The position numbers were made by a program, and so were the translations under genes. Source: Steinernema hermaphroditum (lineage: Eukaryota; Nematoda; Chromadorea; Rhabditida; Steinernematidae). Taken from it: a DNA stretch of 64,000 bases. The stretch is from the NCBI GenBank assembly GCA_030435675.1, contig CM059621.1, forward strand, positions 17,360,001 to 17,424,000. Reading direction: 5' to 3'. Below the pieces are notes generated by a model. The model worked only from the letters and a program-made list of their open reading frames with translations. It did not search any database and was not told where the DNA came from. Shown here piece after piece: positions 11,871 through 24,000 of the stretch. Within the stretch, counting starts at the first letter, position 1; each line of letters starts with the position of its first letter.

Positions 11871-13507
11871 TTAGGACATTTTGGGTGTCGGCAGGTTTGT
11901 TGAATCTGGAATCTTCTTGGATAAGAAAACACACAGTCGGGATGGGGTACATGTTCTTCGAACTTCTTGCAAGAATTCGGAAATCAGAAATTTCCGACTC
12001 TTACGGTAGCTGACCGCTGGGTGAGCTATAATTAGTTTGCGCCACCGTATCTGCTGCCAAGTCGCCACGGGTTTCGAACATCGCATCGAAGCGATGTTTG
12101 GTTTCGTGATCGCTGACCTTGTGGGCGATCCGCAAAAAGTGTGATCGAAGCCGTAAACATAAACTTGGGGAATCCCAATCTTTTCTTCCCACAAATCCTT
12201 GTCACTTTTTTGGTAGATTTATCTTAAATAGTTGGTTTCGCTCAATTCCTGTTGCATAAAAGCCTTCGAAAGATCAATAATAACTCAACTCGTGGCGAAA
12301 TGTGCTAAGCTACAGTCCGACATGGCCCCAGTACTTACCAACTCGCCGCCGGACAATTCGTTGATGGACAACTTACCCATGCGCGAGATGTACTTGGGCA
12401 TGCACTCTCAGCTTACCCTTAGTGCCCGGCCAAACCCCTTCCTTGCTTTGTCGTTCCCTGCTCAAATATTTGAGAAATGTTGCCTACAAATATCGGAGGA
12501 CGTTCACAGAATTCAAACGATTCAAGGGGTCCGAACTAGAGTTGTCATCGGGTTGAGGCCGGAAATCCGCACTTTTTGCAAAATGGACCAAATTTTAAGC
12601 CCGATGCAAAAAAATCTGGATTTTCAAGTTCGACCTGATGATTTTTCTATTCAGTAGTTCATTTTTTTCGTCGAGTGGGGCACCTAACGGGGAACACCCT
12701 TTACACCATGTGATGTTTACTTCCATCGTTTGGCCAAAAACTCGGCAACGACGAAAACACGTCGAAGGGCGAGCAATCGGCGTGCGGGGTACCCCTTCTG
12801 TAACGCTGTAATTTCGATGTGTACAGCACCCAGGGGTGCTCCAAGCACTGAAGTCAGAAGAAAGTGAAGACTAAGGGGTTGATTAACATTACTATAGAAA
12901 CAGGAAGTGTTTTTGGAGATTTTAATGAATAAAAAACAATAAAACGTTCTAAATTTGTGATAGAGAATTTTGGCGACACAAGCTGAAGAAAACGACGACG
13001 GCTCATGCTAGGCAAACCCGAGCGAGAAGATCAATGGTGAGATCAGGGGATTCCCTCACCGTTTGCACTTCGAGTTCAGGGAGTTGGGTTGGACTCGGAC
13101 CCAAAAGGAGTAAAGACAACTCGTTCGATTTGTGTGCATGTGGTTCTCAAGATTTATATGGGAAATCGTACTGTATGGATGACCAAAGAATCCAAATTCT
13201 GGGCTCTCGTCTCGAACCTCGGGTCCTTAATCTCGAATCTCGCACAGCCCTGCTAGGAATCCGCGAAATGTAATAATTCTGATTCGGAATACACAACTAA
13301 AACTACCGCGTTACTGTTCGATATCTTCAAGCAGGGAACAGTGACGTCAAAAGGTACGTTAAAAGGCGAAAACAGTCTACAAGTTTGTCTGCTCGGTGTA
13401 AACATTAAACTCATTTTTGATCTTTGATTTTCATTGGGCTTAGTATTTTGAGTGAAACACGTCCATCTATCTTTCTATGAAAAGGAATAAGGACAGACCC
13501 CAAAGCA
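11871..13507. other. No confident gene
   Basis: A plus-strand frame of 141 codons (12232-12657) and a minus-strand frame of 107 codons (12194-11871) are open. The latter contains the word VYVYGFD, reminiscent of the NT5DC nucleotidase motif but without its catalytic continuation. Neither is supportable as a gene. The rest is AT-rich intergenic sequence. Confidence 0.25.
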
Positions 13508-13612
13508 GACTCGAAACGCTTGACAGGACCCGGACAGCGATAGCACCGCCCTGAGGAGCGCGGGCGAGATTACGGTACTATCGCTGTGCGGACCATGTCA
13601 AACGTTTCGAAT
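13508..13612. repeat. Short imperfect palindrome, arms about 42 bp
   Basis: Bases 13508-13549 and 13570-13612 are reverse complements with a few mismatches (shared words GACAGCGATAG/CTATCGCTGT and CGAAACG/CGTTTCG), leaving a small loop. This would form a long hairpin; probably a MITE or its remnant. No coding. Confidence 0.55.
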
Positions 13613-14532
13613 CCAAACGAGAGATACCAACTGAGTCGAAGGCACCTGATCCGAGCTGGGTTTGAGCCGGGGCCCGGCAGCATACGTATAGTAAATTCCA
13701 CGATGAACGCCAGCACCTTCATCCAACCGAAACGAGCACTTGCACCAACGTCCTTCACGATATATTAGGTTGCTACATAATTAATGTCATATTTTTTTCA
13801 CTTCAGTTTCCTATCATAAACTAACAAAAATCAACCAGACTATTCACCATTGGCTTGCACAACCACAGTGCACTTTGTGGGCAGGAGCCGCATGCCACAC
13901 TTGTAGAAAATCCGGGGTTTAGAGTCGAAAAATGTTTTGGTCCGATTTTCGACCTCTTTATCTTATTCATTGTGCTTTTCGACGATGTCGTCATTTCTGA
14001 TCAAGTATGGACGACGGTAAGATGCTAAGGGGGTTCTATACGAACAGCAAAAAAGGAATTGCTCATCTCAAAGTGAAGAGCTATTGAGGAGGTCAACTTG
14101 GAAATGTGAGGTCTCGGGCAGTCGTACTTTTTGTGGATCCAAGGGTCATTTTTTCAACATTTGGCCTCTGTTTCCTCAAAGTTCAAATGACCTCGTGGAG
14201 TCACTATATGGACATAGTAGCTATGAGTGGTAGCTACCTGCTGCATATCCCCATTCTCTGTTATAGCACTTAACCAATTGGAAACGTTGGAGTTAATGGA
14301 ACATGATGATCCAAAAAGACCATCTTTTTGAGATTTGCTCATGTTCTAATAAATGACCAACACAGCGATAGGTGCATTCGGTAGGCGAGACCCAAGGATG
14401 TACGTGGTTGAAGGCACTCACTCTCCATCACACAATTAATATCATGGGAAGCTTGTATATCACTTAGCATTTCGCTGTGTCCACGTGGTAGTTTGACCAT
14501 CATGTGATTTGGTTACGAGTTTACGAGTTACG

Positions 14533-14795
14533 AGTTTTTACGAGTTTATTTCTCGTATCTAGGGCTTACGCCTTGCGAGACGTCATATATTTGCACAAGA
14601 AACACATTGTCACTCCGTAGTCGTCGGTCTTCTTCTGGCTTCAGCACATCAGAGTAGAACACGGCGATCCCATCAGTGTGCGCGGGGATCAGAGATGCGA
14701 AGAGCTGATTCCGGTGACGGTGGAGCACAGTGCATCTGTCTTCAACTCGGGTGGCGGCGCGGACGTCGGAGTTGAAGAGCTTCTTCGGCAGTTTC
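14533..14795 (-). pseudogene. Dispersed gene fragment, copy 1 (also at 61839-62099)
   Basis: A minus-strand frame reads through about 120 codons into this segment and stops at 14546; the first part (above 14795) lies outside the shared repeat. The shared 260 bp is more than 95 percent identical to a segment 47 kb away and includes HTDGIAVFYSD and RLRSDNVFLV. Upstream the frame meets a TAG near 14945. No family was recognised. It may be one exon of a multi-copy gene or a captured piece inside a repeat. Confidence 0.45.
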
Positions 14796-15017
14796 CGCAG
14801 GAGACACACGAAGAACGGCATCCGGATGAAACGCGTCGGTGGAGCACAACGGACGAACCGGGAACCATCAGGGCAGCTGGCTGCGCGGACTTTCAGCGAG
14901 ACTTCGACTTCTCTGGTGGCGCGGGCGGAGTCGGGCGGCAGTGACTAGCTTCTTGGCAAGACGGTGGAACTACGGCTCCCTGGTGTTCCATGCCTTCTGG
15001 GAGCCGGGGCGATCATT

Positions 15018-16165
<1,148 letters not shown>

Positions 16166-16238
16166 AGCCCGATGCGGGGCTCGAACCCGCGACAGCCAGA
16201 TTAAGAGTCTGGTGCTCTACCGACTGAGCTAACCGGGC
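16166..16238 (-). tRNA. tRNA-Lys (CTT)
   Basis: A 73-nt intact cloverleaf identical in sequence to the Lys copies at 20356 and 22745, with anticodon loop CTCTTAA. It lies about 540 bp upstream of the HINFP gene, on the opposite strand. Confidence 0.95.
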
Positions 16239-16780
16239 GTCAGGTTTTAGGGTTCATGCAAGACATATTGTAATCGATTTCTTCATAGCGTCGCATTCCG
16301 ACAGCTGATGCTACAAGAAACCTCGAAATTTTGGCCAGAATACGGTTACTTGAGAGGCATCACCGTAGTTTCGTGAAATATGCAAAAAATTAAAACTGTC
16401 TAAGTGAATATAAATAACTTTCGATACCTTGTTTTCACTTCTCGCCGCCATGAAGAAATATTTCTGCAAATAAGAACGAAAACGTCGTCAATTCGGTCTT
16501 AATAAGGTAAACAAAAGTTAACCTTTGCCCCACACGATACTCTTTTCAAAACAAAGACGATTTGAGTGTATCCACAAGAACGATTCGTTCGTATCGCAGA
16601 ACGATGAACGTCGGTTTTACCACTTCTTAAGCTCTCTTTACCCTTGTACTTCTCCTTGCCTTACCTTTCGTTGGGACGTCCCTAAGTGGTGTAATAACTT
16701 CGAAGTAAATACGTCCGTCCGAACTTCCGACTTTCATTTGGCGCGCAAACGTCGAGGCGTCACGGGCGAGGCGCGTTGTT

Positions 16781-18827
16781 GTGGAGCGCGATGTGATGGA
16801 TGGCGACGGGAGTCAAGAAACCCGCCGGTTTTGGCTGGAGAAGAGGACGCTCGGCGGAAGTGACGACAGCGAGTCCTGGAGGTGCCTGTGGCGGGGGTGT
16901 GCGAGTCAGTTCGTCAACGTCGACTTGCTCATACAGCATCTGAACGGACACAAAGAGCGAGGATGTATTGCGGGTACGTTTCGGAAGCTGTTAGATAGAA
17001 TATGAACAGTGCATTTATGAACTATCGATTAAGGCACCACAAGATAACTGAAATTCGAAGACGGACAAGCGAAATTTCAGACAAAAAAGAATACTGAATC
17101 TAAAACACTGCTATCACTGATTTTCTTCTTTCTTTGGCAGAGGGCACGATGTCCGAGTAAGGTACAGCGATTCTATCTTAGTGGTCTGGGTTCACAAATC
17201 TGAGCCAGGACCACCTAATGAATTTCATTGACCTGACTTTAGCATCAAAATCTAAGTATTCTCAATGTTCATACATAAGAGAAACTGCAAATGCACTCAT
17301 AACTTCAGGGATCTGCCCAATAAGCGAATGTGAATTCGACGAGTTCGTGGAGCAGGGCGGTCTCGGACGCCACCTTTCCGTCCACCTTCACCAACTCCGG
17401 CTGATGAACAAAGGAGTTCAGGCGCTGAAGAAGCGGCTTGAAGAGAAGGGACCGGGAAGTTATTATGAGTGAGTAGATGTTGAGTAGAATTCATGCCAAA
17501 AGGCATTCTTCAGGTGCAAATTCGCCGCAAATGCGAAGCTGTTGTTCGACGGAAGGGCGATGGTTTGCGAGTGGGAACAGTGTTCGGTAAAGCTGTCATC
17601 GCCACATGTGGTGCTATTCTCTTTCTAGGCCTATTTCTCGGACATTGGCCACTATATTCTGCACTTGGAGAAACACGTGAAAGAAACCTATTGCGACGAG
17701 GGCAAGAAGGGATACTTATGTGGATGGAGTCGTAAGCGTGCAGATCTGAGTGCAGATCAGAAATTTACTGTTCAGAGTGTGAGGTGGTGAGAAACAGGAA
17801 GTCGCTCTTATTGGAACATGCTCGATCTCACGTTGGAGGGAAGACGATCGCCTGCCCGATGTGTGGATCTCTTTTCGCTTCGGAGAGGATTCTACTGCAG
17901 CATCTGGCCCGCTCCGACCAAGGTATGACGATGACAGAGATGGACACGGATTGGATCGACTAGCAGATCCGTGAGCCGGTTGATGGCTGATGTGGGTATA
18001 CGGCTGAGCCAATGCCCATCTCTCCATCTCATTGGCACTCTAGTCATGCTGAGAAATGTCTATTGATGACGACCAAAACAAAAGAACAAAAATGCACTTT
18101 GGGGGCAATTTTGGGCATTTAAATTTCACTAACATAACGAAGGCTTCTATCACTTTTAGATAACGCCTCACTGGACTGCTCCCACTGTCACAAAGTGTTC
18201 GCCACCGACGAACTCCTCAAAGCTCACCTAAGAAGACATCTCAAAGCCAACCCGTGTCTTACCTGTTCGTCCATATTTGACTCTCCGGCCTCCCTGAAAC
18301 GCCACGTTCTCACCGTCCACCACGACTACCGTCTCTTCCGATGTGACCTGTGCAGATCGACGTCGGTTTCAGCTCATCTGTATCGAAGAAAGTCTCTTCT
18401 TTTAGGCATGGTTCCGCCAGCGATCTCGAGCGACACAAGGCCGCCGTCCACAGTGCCGTTCCATCGATATTCTGCACGAAATGCAATGCATCGTTTCGAT
18501 GGAGAAAACAACTTCTGGCTCACGAGCTAACCCACAACGAGGTATCCGTCTAGGCTTGTTTACCTTCGTCAAAGGACTGTTTAGAACTCCATATCCGAGC
18601 CTTATGCTTGCCACCTATGCGACTCGAAATACAAAACGGGATTCAGTCTGTCGAGACATCTAAAATCGACCCATCACATATCCATTCCCACGGGATTCTC
18701 ACGCTATCAGTACAAGCTCTGTTCCGATGGATACAAGCGTCTCGCCACCAAGGTCTTCGTCAAGGAGTCGTGTGCGAAGGCGTTCACTGAGAATCAGCTG
18801 ACTAGTGAGAATGTCGTTATTATTTGA
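16781..18827 (+). CDS. HINFP: Histone H4 transcription factor HINFP (C2H2 zinc-finger protein)
   Basis: Eight exons: 16781-16973, 17309-17468, 17514-17586, 17629-17731, 17776-17922, 18160-18361, 18406-18541, 18585-18827. They sum to 1257 nt, 418 residues, with all phases consistent. At least eight C2H2 fingers are visible. The early ones have the widened C-x4-C spacing (CLWRGC, CEWEQC, CGWSQC) and the later ones C-x2-C (CDLC, CTKC, CHLC). After the last finger comes TGFSRYQYKLCSDGYKRL, matching the conserved HINFP tail (GHxRFRYKxxxDGYxRL in vertebrates), which separates it from generic finger proteins. HINFP binds histone H4 promoters and drives S-phase H4 transcription in the nucleus. The start Met was chosen as the first in frame; a short 5' exon cannot be excluded. 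Introns are mostly 40-55 nt, with two of 237-335 nt. Confidence 0.85.
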
Positions 18828-18914
18828 CAGACATTTGTAAATAAAAAAACAGAAATATTATGTGTTCGAATGTTCATTGCGTCTTTATCAGCTCTGCAGC
18901 CACTTTAGAGCTGT

Positions 18915-18999
18915 CCAACCATAGCTCAGTTGGTAGAGCGGAGGACTGTAGTGTTGGTCAGATATCCTTAGGTCGCTGGTTCGAATCCGGCTGGTTGGA
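18915..18999 (+). tRNA. tRNA-Tyr (GTA) with 12-nt intron
   Basis: 85 nt, identical in layout to the copies at 9241, 22933 and 55146; acceptor CCAACCA...TGGTTGG. It begins 88 bp after the HINFP stop. Its partner tRNA-Lys, 110 bp downstream and inverted, is a pseudogene. Confidence 0.95.
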
Positions 19000-19123
19000 A
19001 TCGTTTTTTTTTCACTTTTCCTTCATTTCATTATTACAGTAATTTTTTTTTGAGACAGAACTCCACATTTGAGAGAAACTCGTGGTGGAAGTAATAAAAC
19101 ACATGAAAGGTTGGAAAAAGATC

Positions 19124-19183
19124 AGAACCCGCGACAGACAGATTAACAGTCTGGTGAACTACCGACTGATCTAACCGGGCGTC
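19124..19183 (-). pseudogene. tRNA-Lys pseudogene with altered anticodon
   Basis: The 5' two-thirds of tRNA-Lys is recognisable, but box A has changed (TAGATCAG), the anticodon loop reads CTGTTAA instead of CTCTTAA (GTT, an Asn anticodon), and the T-loop and 3' acceptor strand are lost (GGGTTCTGATC). It is the degraded partner of the tRNA-Tyr at 18915. Confidence 0.8.
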
Positions 19184-19376
19184 GGATATTTCACTCACGG
19201 AAGACCTATTACAATGGAAGAAGAAACAGTGCCCGACCTCGAAAAGTGTTTTCCCATCCCAGAAGACATGAAAAGACGGGGGAGCAGTTCCCAATTTCGG
19301 GGAAACTAATGATCTGTGCATCGAAATATTGCATGCTCGGCGCCAAGAGTAGGCGGGAAATAGGTTTTCAGGTTAA

Positions 19377-20153
19377 CTAGAAAAACAACGAGAGTGAAAT
19401 GTTCTTTCCCGATAAAACTAAAAATGTAAACTTCAGTTGTCATTTCAGTACTAGCTACCGTAGTCGTTCTTGTCCAAACATCGAAGAGTTCAAGGCTAAA
19501 CTGTACTTTGACAGTTAAATTTCCGAAATTAATCTATGCATCCCCTAACCACAAATATCCATCGGCTCTCTCTCTGTTTGCTCAAGTCCGCTCCATTCAA
19601 TAGAATCAATTCGTGAATCTGTGATGCGCGAAGTCTCATTAATTGCCGCCCAGAAGCGGCGCCGCACTCCAACACTTCCGAAGCGTACCGTTAGACGTGT
19701 GCCGTCAGCCCCGTGGCGTGCGGTCGCTTCCGGAGAGCACGCGCCGACAGTAAACTCTTAATCGATGATGAGTTCATGGGGCGGCGGCCATTTCGACAGC
19801 GGCGCGCAATCCGAACGGGTCAGTGAAAGTGTGAGGTCGCCGCTATTATATCCCTATTAGCCGAAGGGACCGCCGCCGCTGGTGACAGCCGTTCGTCCAA
19901 AACTGTATTTTCGGTGTTGTTCTGGGGGTGACTGATTTTTTTGGTATTTTTTCTTGAGTGTTTTTTAAGATTACTGTATCCCGGACTGTAACAGAGTGGG
20001 TTCACCCTACCAATTCTCTACCTACATAGCAAATTTGACAAAAAAATGGAAATCGTCCAACGTGATGTGAGTTTTCGAAACTTAGCTAACGAAGAAGGTC
20101 CGCCAAATGACAGATACCTGGAATGGCATGTCATGAAACTCCTCAGAACCTTA
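19377..20153. other. Spacer with GC-rich segment, no gene
   Basis: Between the arms of the inverted duplication. From about 19640 to 19890 the DNA is GC-rich with GGCGCCGC-type words and could be a promoter or relic. No frame is supported by domains. Confidence 0.3.
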
Positions 20154-20355
20154 ACCTGAAAACCTATTTCCCGCCTACTCTTGGCGCCGAGCATGCAACA
20201 TTTCGATGCACAGATCATTAGTTTCCCGAAATTGGGAACTACTCCCCCGTCTTTTCATGTCTTCTCGGATGCACATTGATGAGAAAACACTTTTCGAGGT
20301 TTTGCACTGTTCCTTCATCCATTGTAATAGGTGTTCCTTGAGATTAATCTTGCAA

Positions 20356-20428
20356 GCCCGGTTAGCTCAGTCGGTAGAGCACCAGACTCTTAATCTGGCT
20401 GTCGCGGGTTCGAGCCCCGCATCGGGCT
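20356..20428 (+). tRNA. tRNA-Lys (CTT)
   Basis: Intact 73-nt gene, right arm of the inverted duplication, upstream of the MLT-10-like gene. Same sequence as the copies at 16166 and 22745; a T run follows shortly after its 3' end as expected for Pol III termination. Confidence 0.95.
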
Positions 20429-20466
20429 AATCTTTTTTCCAACCTTTCATGTGCTTTAGTTCCACT

Positions 20467-21062
20467 ACTCTAATTTCAATCTGCTTTAAAAATATATATA
20501 AAAAGTGTATCATAAAAAAGTGGTCGCAGTAATAAGAACTAAAAACCGGGCGTTTCAGTAGACGACTCAAATAGTCGGATCGGATCCAAATAGACAAATA
20601 AGAATGAAGAATCGGAAATAAATAAGAATCAGGCCGTTTCCGATTAGAGAGCAGGTGTTCTCGTCCATTTTTTCATGTCATACCACATTAACCCGAAATC
20701 GGACAATAGACGGACTCTCCGATTCCATTCACTGGGCAACGATCCCGCCCTAAAATTGAAAGAGCGTTACCGATCCATGAAAACAAATGTCGAGGATGGT
20801 CCAAAGTAACTGCTTCTAGTCCTTGTTTGGGTTATGTGACACCATTTCTTAGGGGGATTTCCAAAAGTATCATAATCTTCTCGAATGTGATGGACTTCGC
20901 TCTTTGAACATCGAAACCACACGGAGTCCTCAGAAAAGAGGCTGAAATGACGTATTCCCGTGACGAGAAACTGTTTGTACTCGGCGATCTGACCCCTGTG
21001 GAGTAAAGCGATTATTCTACTTAACGTAAAAGTCTTCAGGAACTCACACGAATGTCTCAATT
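20467..21062. other. Upstream region of the MLT-10-like gene
   Basis: No exon was recognised. A 97-codon minus-strand frame (21060-20767) lacks any known motif and lies directly upstream of the plus-strand start at 21063, so it is more likely chance or promoter sequence. Confidence 0.3.
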
Positions 21063-24000
21063 ATGGAATGTGTTTGGATAGCGCTTCTATTGATGTTGGC
21101 TCCGAATTTTATTTTTTGCAATCAAGGTGATCATGACTCTATGGTCTGCCTATCTATTCGTCGCTTTTTTCAGGTGCGAAGAGCAAATTTTATGAGTTGG
21201 ATTTCGTCAAACTGAGTGATTATTACCATAGAGCGAGTGTTATGACGTTGTTCAAGGTGAGTAGTGCTGGTATAATGACATATCCCTGATTAAGAACAAT
21301 TCCAAAATCGCCTGTTTTGTTCTTCTGTTTCTGCTTAGTGGTCTTAGTAATGACACACTCTCAGTTTGCACAAATGATCAGTTTGCACAAAAAAAATGAT
21401 CAGTTTGCACAATGAAATAGCATCGCTTTTTTGAATTTAAATTTCGAAAAATTTTAAAATTTCCGCGGTAGTGTTTGCAAATTCCAGATTTGTTGCCAAG
21501 TGGACGACGCGGATCGGATTGAGATATGGTGGGGGTGGTAGAGCTTGGTGTGGGCAATCACGCGCACACCGAATCCCGTGCCCTCAATCAAGGTTTAACA
21601 CCTAAACACCTCTCGAAAGTTAGGCCCATATGAATATAGTCGACTTCGGCAACGCTGATGAGAACGGGTGTGTGGCTGAACTGGATAGTGCCTTGGCTGC
21701 CATTTTTGTGGTTTAGGTTCGACTCCGCTCCGGCCCATATTTTTTCTCCTCGCTTCTCCAACATATTTAAATTTGATTTTTTCCTCGCACCCAATCCTAT
21801 CCCAACTTCAGTTATGAATACTAGCAATATTTAGCTCCTTCTTACAAGGGTACGGTGAAACATGTAAAGCTAAGATCGAGGCGAGACTAGGGGCAAACGG
21901 TAGGCCTAGGTAAGTACATGAGCTGTGCAAAAAATCAGCTGCCCATATGCGCTCTATGTCCATCAAAAAAAGATGTAGTATTCTTTCCAAGCAACTGGAA
22001 ATCCGTTTCCCACAGGTGATTCCCATGTGGCGAAATGTATACTTAAGGTATATCTGATAGTCGCATAGTGATCTATCGGGATGTCGACCTAGGGAACATG
22101 TATGAACACTTTGCCAGCAAAACAAAATTGTGAGCTTAAGTATACACTTGGTCACTTGGGAATCACCGGTGAGAAACGAATGTTACATCGGTGAGAAAGG
22201 ATGCCGCATCTTTTTTTGATGGACATAGAGCGCATATGGGCAGCTGATTTTTTGCACAGCTCATGTACTTACCTAGGCCTACCGTTTGCCCCTAGTCTCG
22301 CCTCGATCTTAGCTTTACATGTTTCACCGTACCCTTGTAAGAAGGAGCTAAATATTGCTAGTATTCATAACTGAAGTTGGGATAGGATTGGGTGCGAGGA
22401 AAAAATCAAATTTAAATATGTTGGAGAAGCGAGGAGAAAAAATATGGGCCGGAGCGGAGTCGAACCTAAACCACAAAAATGGCAGCCAAGGCACTATCCA
22501 GTTCAGCCACACACCCGTTCTCATCAGCGTTGCCGAAGTCGACTATATTCATATGGGCCTAACTTTCGAGGGGTGTTTAGGTGTTAAACCTTGATTGAGG
22601 GCACGGGATTCGGTGTGCGCGTGATTGCCCACACCAAGCTCTACCACCCCCACCATATCTCAATCCGATCCGCGTCGTCCACTTGGCAACATTCCCTTGT
22701 TAGTAATTATATTTCAATACAGTGGTCAAAGAATCGCGATGGACGCCCGGTTAGCTCAGTCGGTAGAGCACCAGACTCTTAATCTGGCTGTCGCGGGTTC
22801 GAGCCCCGCATCGGGCTAATCTTTTTTTCCAACCTCTCATGTGTCTCGTTTCCATCACGACTTTTTTGTCAAATGTGGAGTTCTCTCAAAAAAAGTACTA
22901 TAATAACGAAATGAGGGAAATGGAAAAAACATTCCAACCAGCCGGATTCGAACCAGCGACCTAAGGATATCTGACCAACACTACAGTCCTCCGCTCTACC
23001 AACTGAGCTATGGTTGGACGAGCGTTGAAGTGGCTGCACAGTTGATAAGACCACCGTTAGTGTTAATATCGACAAGGACAAGTTCTTTCCCCAACTGCTT
23101 TGTCTGTCTTCCACAAAATTTGCGCGTCCTTTACAGACTCTAATTTTCAGGCCAAAGCAAAGCACATATTGAAAACGAGTTCCAAAATCGAAAGAATAAT
23201 CTTCGGAGAGTGTATCCAAGAAGCGGATACTCCGTCAAAGTACGCGAAGTGTATTATTCCCCTGTTGGACGAGAGGGATCGACAGCAAACCACGGAGATC
23301 CTTGCACCAGTCAAGCCCATCCCAGCCAAAGAGGTCTTCGAACTGCGCGATGTTCCGTCCACAAATGCGACAGTGATGACGTATCCTGGTCCTGATACGG
23401 TCGCAAAGCCAGCTTCGTCTCTGAAAAGACGAAGAATTCGACGACCGCGCAGAGTTTATAGGACGGATGAAACGATGGAGCCGTTGAGAAGAAGAGGTAA
23501 ATTTTCAAAATATGGCATGATTCGAGGAGATTTCAGAAAAACGTCAACTGAAGCCGACCAATATCAGAAACCTGGAAATGATAAGAAGGTACTATGAGAT
23601 GAGCTCCGCTTGTTCGAAATATTTGACGAGGATTCATGACGAGAATGATAAGTAAGTTGTGTTAATCGTTGGCTTCTCTCAAAAAAGGAGACTCCGCTTT
23701 TGTCCCTCCCCATATCCTCTTGATCATCTTGAAGAGCAACGCAATACACATTGGCCTTTGAGACTGAAACCATCGATTTAATTGCTGTCTTTTCAAAGTG
23801 CAAACTTGACCAGCCTCCCTTCTGCACTTTCAATCCCCAGGATCACCGCATTGTGCGTAATTTGTTTGTCGTCGGCGGATTTGTGTTTTTCAAAGCGATC
23901 AGTGACAAAAAATCTCACGCGGGGGTAATTAGTTGAGTCACCGTCTGTAACGCTCATGTCATGCAGAGCGGTCGACCCTGGAAATGAAAAAAAAATGCTG

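Larger units (their letters stand above)
19087..20466. repeat. Inverted duplication containing tRNA-Lys in both arms
   Basis: The left arm (about 19087-19376) and right arm (about 20154-20466) are reverse complements with moderate divergence, separated by about 780 bp. Each arm carries a tRNA-Lys (a pseudogene on the left, intact on the right) plus about 190 bp of 5' flank and 40 bp of 3' flank. The flanks shared by the arms show that a larger unit than the tRNA gene itself was copied. Confidence 0.75.

Noticed and set aside
12001..12194. VYVYGFD word suggesting an NT5DC nucleotidase
   Set aside because: The catalytic DxD motif that should follow is absent and no other family block was found.
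17141..17156. A possible 16-bp microexon in HINFP
   Set aside because: Including it shifts the frame; direct joining of 16973 to 17309 keeps the zinc-finger frame.
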